Positions 53,853 through 61,781 of a stretch of DNA of 64,000 bases are shown here, in pieces. The DNA comes from Methanococcoides vulcani (GTDB lineage Archaea > Halobacteriota > Methanosarcinia > Methanosarcinales > Methanosarcinaceae), in NCBI RefSeq assembly GCF_900111645.1, contig NZ_FOHQ01000001.1, positions 62,001 through 126,000 of the forward strand. Direction: 5' to 3'. The translations under genes were made by a program, and so were the position numbers. Every line of letters begins with the position of its first letter. The stretch's first letter is position 1. The notes beneath the pieces were generated by a model. That model had not been told where the DNA came from. It saw only the letters and a program-made list of their open reading frames with translations, and ran no database searches.

Positions 53853-53969
53853 ATGGGGTTCTCTAAAGGTACTCTCCATTACATGAAGCAAAATACAAAG
53901 ACTGATAAGCCGTTTGCTCTCAATGCTCATGTGAAGGAGAGGCTTGGAGTTGGCAGGAGTACGTTTTAG
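53853..53969 (+). pseudogene. Orphan 38-aa fragment, family not recognised
   Basis: An ATG at 53853 opens MGFSKGTLHYMKQNTKTDKP continuing FALNAHVKERLGVGRSTF and stops at 53967. It looks like the end or an internal piece of a larger protein rather than a complete gene. The rest of 53970-54215 shows no gene. Confidence 0.35.
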
Positions 53970-54215
53970 GGCATTAAAAAAAGGATAAGAAAAAGTAGAA
54001 ATTTGATTTTGAATACTCGTGCTGTGAAGAGGTTGGTATGATTGTATAAAATGTAAATGTCACTAACATTAATCACATCGTACATCTTGAAAAGCCACAT
54101 CACAAGTAGAACAAAAAGATTAATAGCTAGGTAAGCAGAGAGTACTCAAAAGAAAAATGTAAGTCCGAGGTATATGAATAACTTAAGTTTTTTTGTTTTC
54201 ATATCATTAGATCCA

Positions 54216-54965
54216 TTATATTTCTTCAAACAGTTTATCAGCTGCAGAACTTCGCGTTCCCGTGAGCTTTTTAAATTCTTTTGTTTTTTCAATATTCCAT
54301 TGTAGCTTTTTTGTATCAGTATCGGCAATGAAGCAGCCATCGACTTGAACACCTGGATTGATTAAGCAAATTAAATTCTCACTGTCAAGGTGATTGTCAT
54401 TTTCGTTATAGACAATTTCTAAACGAAATCTTGCAAGCATAAAAAGCAGAGGTGGACTCTCATTTTGTGCCATTTTAATAGTAAATCGATCAGTTCCATT
54501 TGGCTCAACAACCTGTGAAACATTACACTTTAAAATGCCAGGATTGCTTCCAAACATAACATCATACTCCCATGTAACTGGTTGCATTGAGTATTGTATT
54601 TCTCTGAATTCAATAGGAACAAATACATCTGATACGACAAACCGAACTGATTTTATGTAAGCCGGTTCATCGCCAACATTTCTTATTTTTATGTCTAACT
54701 TTGCATATTCGTCCGTTGATTCATCAAAATCTACTGATACAAGTTCGAGTTTAGAAGGTTGCTTTTTTGAGTTGGCAATCGTTACCCTATGATTGGAACC
54801 TGAAAGTGTCACTACTGTCCCACTTATATCTGCTGCCGCCGTTGTAGCGGAAGATTTCGTTTTTTGCATTTCAAGTTCAGTAGATTTCTTCTTATAAATG
54901 CCTATAGCAGCAGCTAAAACTGTACCAAAAGTTAAAATTATTGCAACTATTATATCTGTTTCCAT
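54216..54965 (-). CDS. Uncharacterised membrane-anchored beta-domain protein
   Basis: 249 aa. One N-terminal membrane helix (IIVAIILTFGTVLAAAIGIY), a short charged helix, a low-complexity linker, then a beta-sandwich-like domain with LDIKIRNVGDEPAYIKSVRFVVSD and FTIKMAQNESPPLLFMLARFRLEIVY, of the kind seen in many archaeal extracellular or cytoplasmic hypothetical proteins. No catalytic motif. It stands alone in the cassette bounded by the two iteron modules and may belong to its cargo. Confidence 0.65.
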   Translation of the reverse strand: METDIIVAIILTFGTVLAAAIGIYKKKSTELEMQKTKSSATTAAADISGTVVTLSGSNHRVTIANSKKQPSKLELVSVDFDESTDEYAKLDIKIRNVGDEPAYIKSVRFVVSDVFVPIEFREIQYSMQPVTWEYDVMFGSNPGILKCNVSQVVEPNGTDRFTIKMAQNESPPLLFMLARFRLEIVYNENDNHLDSENLICLINPGVQVDGCFIADTDTKKLQWNIEKTKEFKKLTGTRSSAADKLFEEI

Positions 54966-55094
54966 AAGTCTGTAATGTTGTAGTGTCTTGGAACGAATCC
55001 ATCAATCTATTGTTTTGTGATTATCAGTATAAGTTTAATGGGATAACAATATAGATAAAACTAATTGTTATGTTGAAATATTTAGAGAGAGAGT

Positions 55095-55211
55095 TTAGCT
55101 GATTTCATACAAGGCCGCGCACCTGCAACTGTTGGATGTGCCCATTATCTCAACAAAGTACAGCAGGCAAAAGATGAGTACAGGAGGATCATGGGGGACT
55201 TTTCAATATAA
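55095..55211 (+). pseudogene. Integrase C-terminal tail, fragment B
   Basis: Reads LADFIQGRAPATVGCAHYLN then KVQQAKDEYRRIMGDFSI and TAA. It is the best preserved of the four tails and shares DFIQGR and the tyrosine region with SSV1 integrase. Nothing upstream in this frame continues the enzyme. Confidence 0.75.
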
Positions 55212-55215
55212 TCGA

Positions 55216-55268
55216 ATTTTGGATCTTAGGATTCATTCTCGTAGGAGGTTGTGAATTCGAATCGCACC
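55216..55268 (+). other. tRNA-Leu-like 3' remnant (possible decayed attachment site)
   Basis: GGATCTTAGGATTC resembles an anticodon arm with UAG, ATTCTCGTAGGAG a class II variable arm, and GTGAATTCGAATCGCAC a T arm with TTCGAAT, followed by CTCTTGCA as acceptor end. The pairing is imperfect (T stem mismatches) and no 5' half exists. It starts five bases after integrase tail B. Confidence 0.5.
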
Positions 55269-55270
55269 TC

Positions 55271-55802
55271 TTGCACTCATATTATTAATTTCTACAAAAG
55301 TGCCTCACGTTTGTCATTAGACGTCTGAGGGCTTTGGTGATGCAGATGGTGTACGAAGTCTTAATCACGACATTGGGCACCTAGGTCAGTGTTCGGACGA
55401 TGGATGTTAATTGTTGTCTACGGTTCCATCATTTTATTACAAGGAAAGCTAAGGATTAATTTATCCTCGCATCTGAAGAAGTATGATCAGCTCGATGATA
55501 CGATCGTTGACCACTACTTGACAGGGATGGCATTATGTAGTCGTTGGATAAGGCATACTGTTAACTGAGATTCGTCTGACATCTGATTTTAATGTTCATC
55601 TCATGTTAAGTAGGAAGGTTGAGATACATGATGAAAATGAGTTTATTTTTGAGTTCTTCTTTTTAATTAAACATTTTGTTGTTTAATATAATTTAGTAAA
55701 GTTAATATTGTCGTATAGCCTTTTAACCAATGATTTTAATGGAATGGTTAAAAAGCTTGAATTGTCACTCTCTCTTTAAAAATTAATCTCGAGGTAATTT
55801 AT
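55271..55802. other. Non-coding stretch with protein scraps upstream of the PHP-ATPase gene
   Basis: No intact gene. A short piece (about 55473-55535) reads HLKKYDQLDDTIVDHYLTGM, which looks like part of a lost protein. Near the right end TTAATTAAA/TTTAATATAA-type AT-rich sequence (55660-55720) could hold the promoter of the next gene, and GAGGTAA (55791-55797) is its ribosome site. Confidence 0.4.
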
Positions 55803-58481
55803 ATGATGGAAGAACTTCAAGATATCAAATCTCACCATTGCGGAAACGGTTTCAGAAAGGTTGACCTACATGTTCATTCTCCGGCTTCTAAAGATGGGGG
55901 TTGGGGAGATATAAATGAATATGAATTCTTAAAATATTTTGAAGATAAAGATTTTGAAATGATAGCTGTTACGGACCATAATAGTGGGCAGTGGATTGAT
56001 AAACTAATAAGTGCAGCTAAAAATCAAAGGAAGAGAAATAATTGGAAAATTCGAATTATACCAGGTGTGGAAGTATCAACTGGAAATATTCATTTAACTG
56101 TACTATTCCCTGAAGACACTGATTCAAAAAAAGTTGGACATTTTTTATCTCAAATTAAAATAGTACCGGATAATTGGGGGAATCCAGAACCTATTTCCGA
56201 ATTAAGTCCTTCTTCTGTATGCGATATAGCCCATAATGAACCTTTTAATGGAATAGTGGTTGGAGCGCACTGTAAATCCGATAAAGGAGTAATTGGGGGT
56301 TTAACTGGCCAAGATCGATTAAAAACACTTGAAAAAATTGATATTTTAGAATTAAATGCTGATTCTGAATCACCAGAGAAAACCATTGAATACGTAAGAA
56401 AAAACCTTAAATTTACAGATATTCCGTTTATCTTTTCATCTGATTCGCATAAACCTGATGACATTTGTTCGAAAACTTGTTGGCTTAAGATGGATGAATG
56501 TAATTTCACAGGAATACAACAGCTTGTTTTTGAACCTAATCTACGATGTTCTTATCTAACCCCTACAGAGCCTTCATTTCTGCATTTAACAGGTATTTCA
56601 ATAATGGGAGGGCTTTATTCAGGTGAACAAATTTCACTAAATCCCAACTTAAATGTCATTATTGGTGGGCGTGGGGCCGGTAAATCCGCATTGATCGACT
56701 TAATTCGATTCACCTTTGGATTTGAGCCCAAGTTAATGGAAGATGAAAAATTATTCATTGATCGAATTACTAGCTTTCTTAACATAGGTGATAAAGTCAA
56801 AGTTTTCCTTTGCTTTAGTGGCAAAGAATATATTATTCAAAGAACCATGGACTTTTCAGAGAGTGGTCCAAAAAGTAAATTAGTTAGAAAACTAGATTCT
56901 GAACCCCAAATTTTTGAAGTAACTCCTATTGAGCCTTTGCGTATAGAAAAGTCCCCAATTGAATTATTTCCAATTGAAATTTTTGCCCAAGGGGAAGTGT
57001 TCGGCTTAACAAAAAGAGTTGATGAACAAAGGAAATTGATAGATGAGTATATCGGGACAAAGCCATACATCAAAGAAGAAGAAGCTATATTGTCGAAATT
57101 AAAGACAAATTCCGAATCAATTATTAAAACTCAAACAACATTAAATGGAGAAATTACAAAAGCTTCTAACGAGGAAGAAATTGTAAAACGTATTTCGGAA
57201 CTTGTAAAACATACAGAAGATGACATTTTTTTACACCAAGATAAATGGGAAGATGAGAAGAGATTCTTTGATTTATCTGAACAAAGAGAAAAAGAGATTT
57301 GCGAATTATCTAAAAATATTATTTATGAGTTGAATTCACTCCCCAACCTTCCTAGTCAAACCCCCAACAATGATGATATTAAACAATATTCTCTATTATT
57401 CAATTCTCTGAAAGACTCTATTAAAGACATGGAAGAAACATTACACAAATCTTTGGTGGAAGAGGTAATTAAGCTAACAAAAATTAGAGATGATTGGAAA
57501 ATAAAATATGATGGTGAATACGACAAGTTGGCCGAAAAATTAAAAGAACTCGGAGTGACTGATAGAGCCGTTATTTTTAAGGAATTACAAGAAAAGAAAA
57601 TGGATTTGAAAATTATTACTGAAGAAATAAAACCGAAGATTGAAAAACTGGGAGGGATAATTCAAGAGCATAAAAAGAATAGAGATGAGCTAATCCAAAA
57701 ACTTGATCAAAATAGAAGTGCCCTCAGTAAAAAACGGTTAGAGTTGGCTAATAATTTCAATGATCAATTAGAAAATAGAGTTAAAATATCTATCGATGTT
57801 GCATCCGATCCTGATCAATTTATTATGAAATTGAATGAAATATATGATGGATCAGGGATAAAAAATCGAGATAGATTGTGGGCAAATTTAATTGACAATA
57901 AGATTACTCCCATGAAGTTAGCTGATTTAATTTTATTGAAAGACAATGCAGCTATAGAAGCTTTGGGGATTACATCGGATGCAACTTCTAAATTAATTCA
58001 ATATCCAGAATTAGAACAGTTATATGAAATTCAAACCATAAAGATGGAAGATGTCCCAAAAATTTGTCTTAAAAAAGAAGGAGAATATGATTTTACTCCT
58101 TTAAACGAACTTTCATTCGGAGAGAAATGCAGTGCCATATTGTCAATTGTTATGTTAAACAAGGAGAAACCATTAATTATTGATCAACCTGAAGATGAAA
58201 TTGATCATGCCTTCATAATTGAAAATATTGTTGAGACTATACGCAAAATAAAACATAATCGTCAGCTCATAATTTCAACTCATAATCCAAATATTCCTGT
58301 AATTGGAGATGCCGAATTAGTGATAAAAGTAAAAAAGATACCAAGAAAAAATACCTGTACTGTTGAAAGAGCTAGGGGTTTAGAAGATAAAGAAATAATG
58401 AAACATTTAAAAGTACTTGAAGGTGGTCCTGAAGCTTTCCAAAAACGTAGTCAAAAATATGGTATAAAAGTCAAGATTTAA
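55803..58481 (+). CDS. PHP-domain plus SMC-like ATPase, probable defence protein
   Basis: 892 aa. The N terminus is a PHP metal-dependent phosphoesterase: VDLHVHS (His23-His25), AVTDHN (57-60), PGVEVS (Glu90), and IFSSDSH (211-216). An ABC/SMC-type ATPase follows: Walker A IIGGRGAGKSALID (287-299), about 350 residues of coiled coil (450-720), signature LSFGEKCSA, Walker B PLIIDQPEDEID and LIISTHNPN. PHP-ATPase fusions of this layout occur in defence islands, and NCBI names some of them TrlF-family. I infer nuclease activity controlled by ATP. Low GC compared with the core genes; bounded by integrase fragments on both sides. Confidence 0.85.
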   Translation: MMEELQDIKSHHCGNGFRKVDLHVHSPASKDGGWGDINEYEFLKYFEDKDFEMIAVTDHNSGQWIDKLISAAKNQRKRNNWKIRIIPGVEVSTGNIHLTVLFPEDTDSKKVGHFLSQIKIVPDNWGNPEPISELSPSSVCDIAHNEPFNGIVVGAHCKSDKGVIGGLTGQDRLKTLEKIDILELNADSESPEKTIEYVRKNLKFTDIPFIFSSDSHKPDDICSKTCWLKMDECNFTGIQQLVFEPNLRCSYLTPTEPSFLHLTGISIMGGLYSGEQISLNPNLNVIIGGRGAGKSALIDLIRFTFGFEPKLMEDEKLFIDRITSFLNIGDKVKVFLCFSGKEYIIQRTMDFSESGPKSKLVRKLDSEPQIFEVTPIEPLRIEKSPIELFPIEIFAQGEVFGLTKRVDEQRKLIDEYIGTKPYIKEEEAILSKLKTNSESIIKTQTTLNGEITKASNEEEIVKRISELVKHTEDDIFLHQDKWEDEKRFFDLSEQREKEICELSKNIIYELNSLPNLPSQTPNNDDIKQYSLLFNSLKDSIKDMEETLHKSLVEEVIKLTKIRDDWKIKYDGEYDKLAEKLKELGVTDRAVIFKELQEKKMDLKIITEEIKPKIEKLGGIIQEHKKNRDELIQKLDQNRSALSKKRLELANNFNDQLENRVKISIDVASDPDQFIMKLNEIYDGSGIKNRDRLWANLIDNKITPMKLADLILLKDNAAIEALGITSDATSKLIQYPELEQLYEIQTIKMEDVPKICLKKEGEYDFTPLNELSFGEKCSAILSIVMLNKEKPLIIDQPEDEIDHAFIIENIVETIRKIKHNRQLIISTHNPNIPVIGDAELVIKVKKIPRKNTCTVERARGLEDKEIMKHLKVLEGGPEAFQKRSQKYGIKVKI

Positions 58482-58550
58482 TTTTTTTTGATCACAATTG
58501 ATTAAAAACTGAATTGAATTGAATTTAAAAATCTCAACGTCATAATAAAG

Positions 58551-58685
58551 GAAGGAGTCAACGAGAGCCTCGCAGACTTCATCCAAGGACGGGGTTCTAT
58601 GACCGTTGGAAGTGCTCATTATCTAAATAAAGTGCAGCAGGCAAAAGATGAGTACAGGAGGATTATGGGGGACTTTTCGATATGA
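58551..58685 (+). pseudogene. Integrase C-terminal tail, fragment C
   Basis: Reads EGVNESLADFIQGRGSMTVG then SAHYLNKVQQAKDEYRRIMG DFSI (read without the gap) and TGA, the longest of the tails. From about 58599 on it is nearly identical to fragment A and leads into the same iteron module. Confidence 0.75.
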
Positions 58686-58892
58686 TTCATGTATGGTATT
58701 CACAGTTTCCAAAGCTTGAACACTTGGATCAGTTGGAACACTTCTTATGTATGGGGTATGATGCAGTGCATTCACCAGTACAATGTATTATTATCAAAAA
58801 ATGATATTAATATAAAGGTAAAAGTGTACCATGCATTCTACTTTACTGTACATCTAGTAAGTGTTCCATGCGTACCAACTGTTCTATTTTTA
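58686..58892. repeat. Iteron/inverted-repeat module, copy B
   Basis: Direct repeat of copy A. Left arm (58716-58743): TTGAACACT, TGGATCAGT, TGGAACACT. Right arm (58859-58887), read on the other strand: TAGAACAGT, TGGTACGCA, TGGAACACT. The central AT-rich part is also alike (GTATTATTATCAAAAAATGA in both). With copy A it brackets a segment of about 4.8 kb containing the membrane protein and PHP-ATPase genes. Confidence 0.6.
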
Positions 58893-58904
58893 TTGTCTAT
58901 TACT

Positions 58905-58976
58905 GAAAGTGTATCTAGCTTCATTCAAGATCGCTCGGCCACAACTGTTGATAATGCACATTTGGTCAGTGTATAA
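58905..58976 (+). pseudogene. Integrase C-terminal tail, fragment D, strongly decayed
   Basis: Reads SVSSFIQDRSATTVDNAHLV SV (no gap) and TAA, aligning with SLADFIQGR.PATVG.AHYLNKV of the other tails, with the catalytic tyrosine replaced. From 58977 to 59184 no gene is seen. Confidence 0.55.
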
Positions 58977-59223
58977 GTCTTCGTACCTACTTTGACAATC
59001 AGGAGTATGATGGAGTTGCCTTTGATGAGTGGTTTCTCGGATAGAAGAGTAGATTGAATTTGTGACATACATGAAGCTGTCACACCGGGATATAACAAGG
59101 AAAGTTGAAATATCGAAAAGCTTATCATTAAAAATACAGTTGTCTATTCTAAGATGTTTTCAATGTATATTTGATGTGAAGTAGGAGAGGGTTTTCATCC
59201 CATGCGAAAAATGTGGCCACGTA

Positions 59224-61047
59224 TTGCTCGTAGGTAAAAGAATAGATGATACGGCATTATGGTGCCCCAGATGTGAAGGTATAGAATTACTGAGCAAAAG
59301 TGAATCGTTAAGTGATAGTGGAAAAACCCTATCAGAAAAGTCAGTTAAGAAAAACAAATTGTTTAAATCATATACTCAGAAATCAATAATTGGTTCTTTG
59401 TGTGCTACTTTAGAAGTAGCGACAATGTTGGTAACTAATCTCCGACATATCTGCTCAACAAGCTATGCCATTAAAGATGTGCTATCTAAAAATTCAAATA
59501 ACTTTGGTCATAAAAAAATTAGTTATGAAGACCTTCAAGAATTACTTCACATTTATGAGTTTGAATTCCAAGAACTGTTTGTTAACCATTCTTTAATACA
59601 AGACGATTATGTAGTTGGTATAAAAATACCTAAAAACAAAATATCAGAATATGCAATGAATGAACATGATTTGCAGCAGCAAAAAGAAATTGCTGTAGGT
59701 AGATTCACCGAAGATTGGAACTTTAATAGACTTGTAGCTATTAGAAATGGTCTATACTCAGATAGAGAAATAATGCTGGAAGAAGGTGGCCCAAAGCAAT
59801 GGTCACAAAAACCATTTTGGAATAGTGATCTAAACCGGTTTAGATATGGCTTCCAATTTGCAGCAGGCACTTCTAAGTTGTCAACAGGCCTAAAATCAAA
59901 TGTTCAGTTCATTGGCGAAATTGAGCATATAGCTAGTATTTTTTCACATCTTTTTGTTCCTGAATTAATAAGTAAAAGTGAAAATTCGGGAAACATAATA
60001 CCAACAACTAAAAATCAAATACTTAATTCGCTATCAGAAATTGATTATAATCAAGATGAAACTTATGATAAATTAGTGAACATAGAATTTCCATTGATTG
60101 TCGAAGTCGAAAACTTATGTTTTGTACTTCCTAATACATGCAAATATTATCTTCAATTATTATATTCACAAAAATATGACAATGAACTTATTCTAGAAAA
60201 AACAAATTTGGGGACTCAATTTGAAGAACTTGTTTTTATGTCTCTTAATTTATTTGGATATGACGTGAATAACCCAAACGACAACAATCCTTTACTTAAT
60301 TTTGATGTTGTTGATGAAAACGATACAATAAATGGAAAAACACGTAGTTTTGAATTAGATGTAGCTGGATTCAATGAAAAAAAATCTGTAATAGTTGAAT
60401 GTAAGCATTGGGATATTGGATATAACTTCTTTAAGAGAAGATCAATTGAAAAAAGAAAGAGAGAATTACAAAAACAATTAGAAAAATTCCACCATAAAAT
60501 TGAATTACTAAAAGTAGATGGCAATTACAATTTTTTAACTGAAGACAAAACTATAGATGCTTATATGGTGACGCTACATCCCGAGCCAATAAACGAATAT
60601 AAGGGTATAAAGGTAATACCTTTCACACAATTTAACTCCGAAAGATTTTGTGAACATTCTGACGATAGACCAATGCAAGAGATAAAGCTCAAAAAAGGAA
60701 ACGTTATTACAACGAGAAAATATCAAGACGGTAAGATTCTAAGTGGAGTGGACTATACAAAGATGATTATGAATCCTTACGGATTAAATAAAATTTGCCT
60801 CGAGCCGGAAAATGAGTTGAAATCGCATGTGTTCATCGGAGATGGAGTGGTTAACCAGTTAGATGAAGACGAGTTGACAATAATCCCACCAGATGGCATA
60901 AAAGTGATAATCGATTTAATTGAAGCTGATATCCCATACCTAAAATCGAAAAAGATAAAAAAAGGGAAAAAGGTTAGATATCAAATTTATACCAAGGACC
61001 CCCTTTTTGGAAGCTATTACTTGCGGTTTATAAAAAGGTTCAAGTGA
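59224..61047 (+). CDS. PD-(D/E)xK nuclease-like protein with N-terminal zinc ribbon
   Basis: 607 aa from TTG 59224. Around residues 330-395 is a restriction-endonuclease fold: GTQFEELVFMSLNLFGYDV, FELDVAGFNEKKSVIVECKHW, with Asp379 and Glu392-x-Lys394 as metal/catalytic residues. The first 20 residues contain only half of a zinc ribbon (CPRC). The other half (PCEKCGHVLL) is read in frame upstream at 59200-59223, so the true start must lie before TTG 59224; the frame is open from 59185 but has no ATG, GTG or TTG there. The middle part (60-330) is helical and unrecognised. Probably a defence nuclease. Confidence 0.75.
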   Translation: MLVGKRIDDTALWCPRCEGIELLSKSESLSDSGKTLSEKSVKKNKLFKSYTQKSIIGSLCATLEVATMLVTNLRHICSTSYAIKDVLSKNSNNFGHKKISYEDLQELLHIYEFEFQELFVNHSLIQDDYVVGIKIPKNKISEYAMNEHDLQQQKEIAVGRFTEDWNFNRLVAIRNGLYSDREIMLEEGGPKQWSQKPFWNSDLNRFRYGFQFAAGTSKLSTGLKSNVQFIGEIEHIASIFSHLFVPELISKSENSGNIIPTTKNQILNSLSEIDYNQDETYDKLVNIEFPLIVEVENLCFVLPNTCKYYLQLLYSQKYDNELILEKTNLGTQFEELVFMSLNLFGYDVNNPNDNNPLLNFDVVDENDTINGKTRSFELDVAGFNEKKSVIVECKHWDIGYNFFKRRSIEKRKRELQKQLEKFHHKIELLKVDGNYNFLTEDKTIDAYMVTLHPEPINEYKGIKVIPFTQFNSERFCEHSDDRPMQEIKLKKGNVITTRKYQDGKILSGVDYTKMIMNPYGLNKICLEPENELKSHVFIGDGVVNQLDEDELTIIPPDGIKVIIDLIEADIPYLKSKKIKKGKKVRYQIYTKDPLFGSYYLRFIKRFK

Positions 61048-61097
61048 TTATATTCTCTAAAACTCTGAACCTCCATCCCCTGCTTTTTATTTCTGGA

Positions 61098-61289
61098 TTA
61101 CATTTTCTCTTTTAACTTTTCTTTTGTCCGTTCTTCAGTTGCCATATGCTCAACTGCTTTTTCAATTGCATCTGTGTGATTCTTTGCTGCACCAACATTT
61201 ACAAGATAGACGAGGTTGTCAATTGTGCGATTGGTCAGCCTATATGACTTGGAGGGTGGAGCTTTTGGGTTGTCAGTTTTCGGACTCAT
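61098..61289 (-). CDS. Small basic protein, possible ribbon-helix-helix regulator
   Basis: 63 aa from ATG 61289 (MSPKTDNPKAPPSKSYRLTN). One strand and two predicted helices (KSYRLTNRTIDNLVYLVNVGAAKNHTDAIEKAVEHM) fit the size and pattern of RHH DNA-binding proteins. It faces the 52-aa zinc-ribbon gene across a perfect inverted repeat, which would be its natural operator. No partner toxin is recognised. Confidence 0.65.
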   Translation of the reverse strand: MSPKTDNPKAPPSKSYRLTNRTIDNLVYLVNVGAAKNHTDAIEKAVEHMATEERTKEKLKEKM

Positions 61290-61290
61290 G

Positions 61291-61345
61291 TATATACTAC
61301 TGTATATACCAACAGGGTTAAACGTTTGCAATACAGTAGTATATA
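61291..61345. promoter_or_regulatory. Divergent promoter with perfect 15-bp inverted repeat
   Basis: TATATACTACTGTAT (61291-61305) and ATACAGTAGTATATA (61331-61345) are exact inverse copies 25 bases apart. Each contains a TATATAC-type TATA element placed 27-41 bases upstream of the gene it faces away from, so the repeat probably combines two promoters and a shared operator. The first arm extends to GTATATAC TACT GTATATAC. Confidence 0.65.
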
Positions 61346-61371
61346 CTAGAGAGTTACAGGGAATTGTTAAT

Positions 61372-61530
61372 ATGACAACAAGAGCAAGATGGATTTGCCT
61401 AAACTGTGGAAAGACTGTCTACTACCCTTCAGTAGACGAGGAAACAAGAAATGTGATATGTACACATTGCAGGAAGCCTGAACTCGTTGAAGTGCCAGCC
61501 GAACAGCTTGCAGCAATGGGGCTGGCATAA
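61372..61530 (+). CDS. 52-aa zinc-ribbon protein
   Basis: From ATG 61372 the product has two CxxC pairs (WICLNCGK and VICTHCRKP) about 19 residues apart, the form of a small zinc ribbon. An earlier in-frame start at 61216 would cross the promoter repeat and overlap the opposite gene, so it is rejected. Possible roles are DNA or protein binding. Its stop overlaps the next small gene (TAATG). Confidence 0.65.
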   Translation: MTTRARWICLNCGKTVYYPSVDEETRNVICTHCRKPELVEVPAEQLAAMGLA

Positions 61531-61655
61531 TGTACATCCCTGTTACAACTTGTGATAATCTGCTTGTGTATGTCAACTTCAAGTTTGGACTGGCTATAAA
61601 GGACGATCGGCTCACTCTTCATATATTGGAGAAAAAACTTGTCGCAAATGCTTAA
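61530..61655 (+). CDS. 41-aa protein coupled to the zinc-ribbon gene
   Basis: Starts within the previous stop (TAATG) and reads MYIPVTTCDNLLVYVNFKFG continuing to ILEKKLVANA and TAA. No family recognised. The start-stop overlap argues for translation. Bases 61656-61781 hold no gene; short GCGACA motifs recur there (61643, 61703, 61727, 61740). Confidence 0.45.
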   Translation: MYIPVTTCDNLLVYVNFKFGLAIKDDRLTLHILEKKLVANA

Positions 61656-61781
61656 TTTTATGGGGATTTTCTGTTGCTTTTGTCGTTTTCCTATAGAAAT
61701 TAGGCGACAATTCCAGGAGACAAATGCGACAAGTGGAAAGCGACATTAAAACGAAAAAATAAGGGCAGCAATCAAATTTTA

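Noticed and set aside
53627-53866. 79-codon frame with a partly similar frame at 58689-58976
   Set aside because: The two agree only because the DNA is a direct repeat with iterons and inverted arms; the second runs on into an integrase relic, so I treat both as non-coding.
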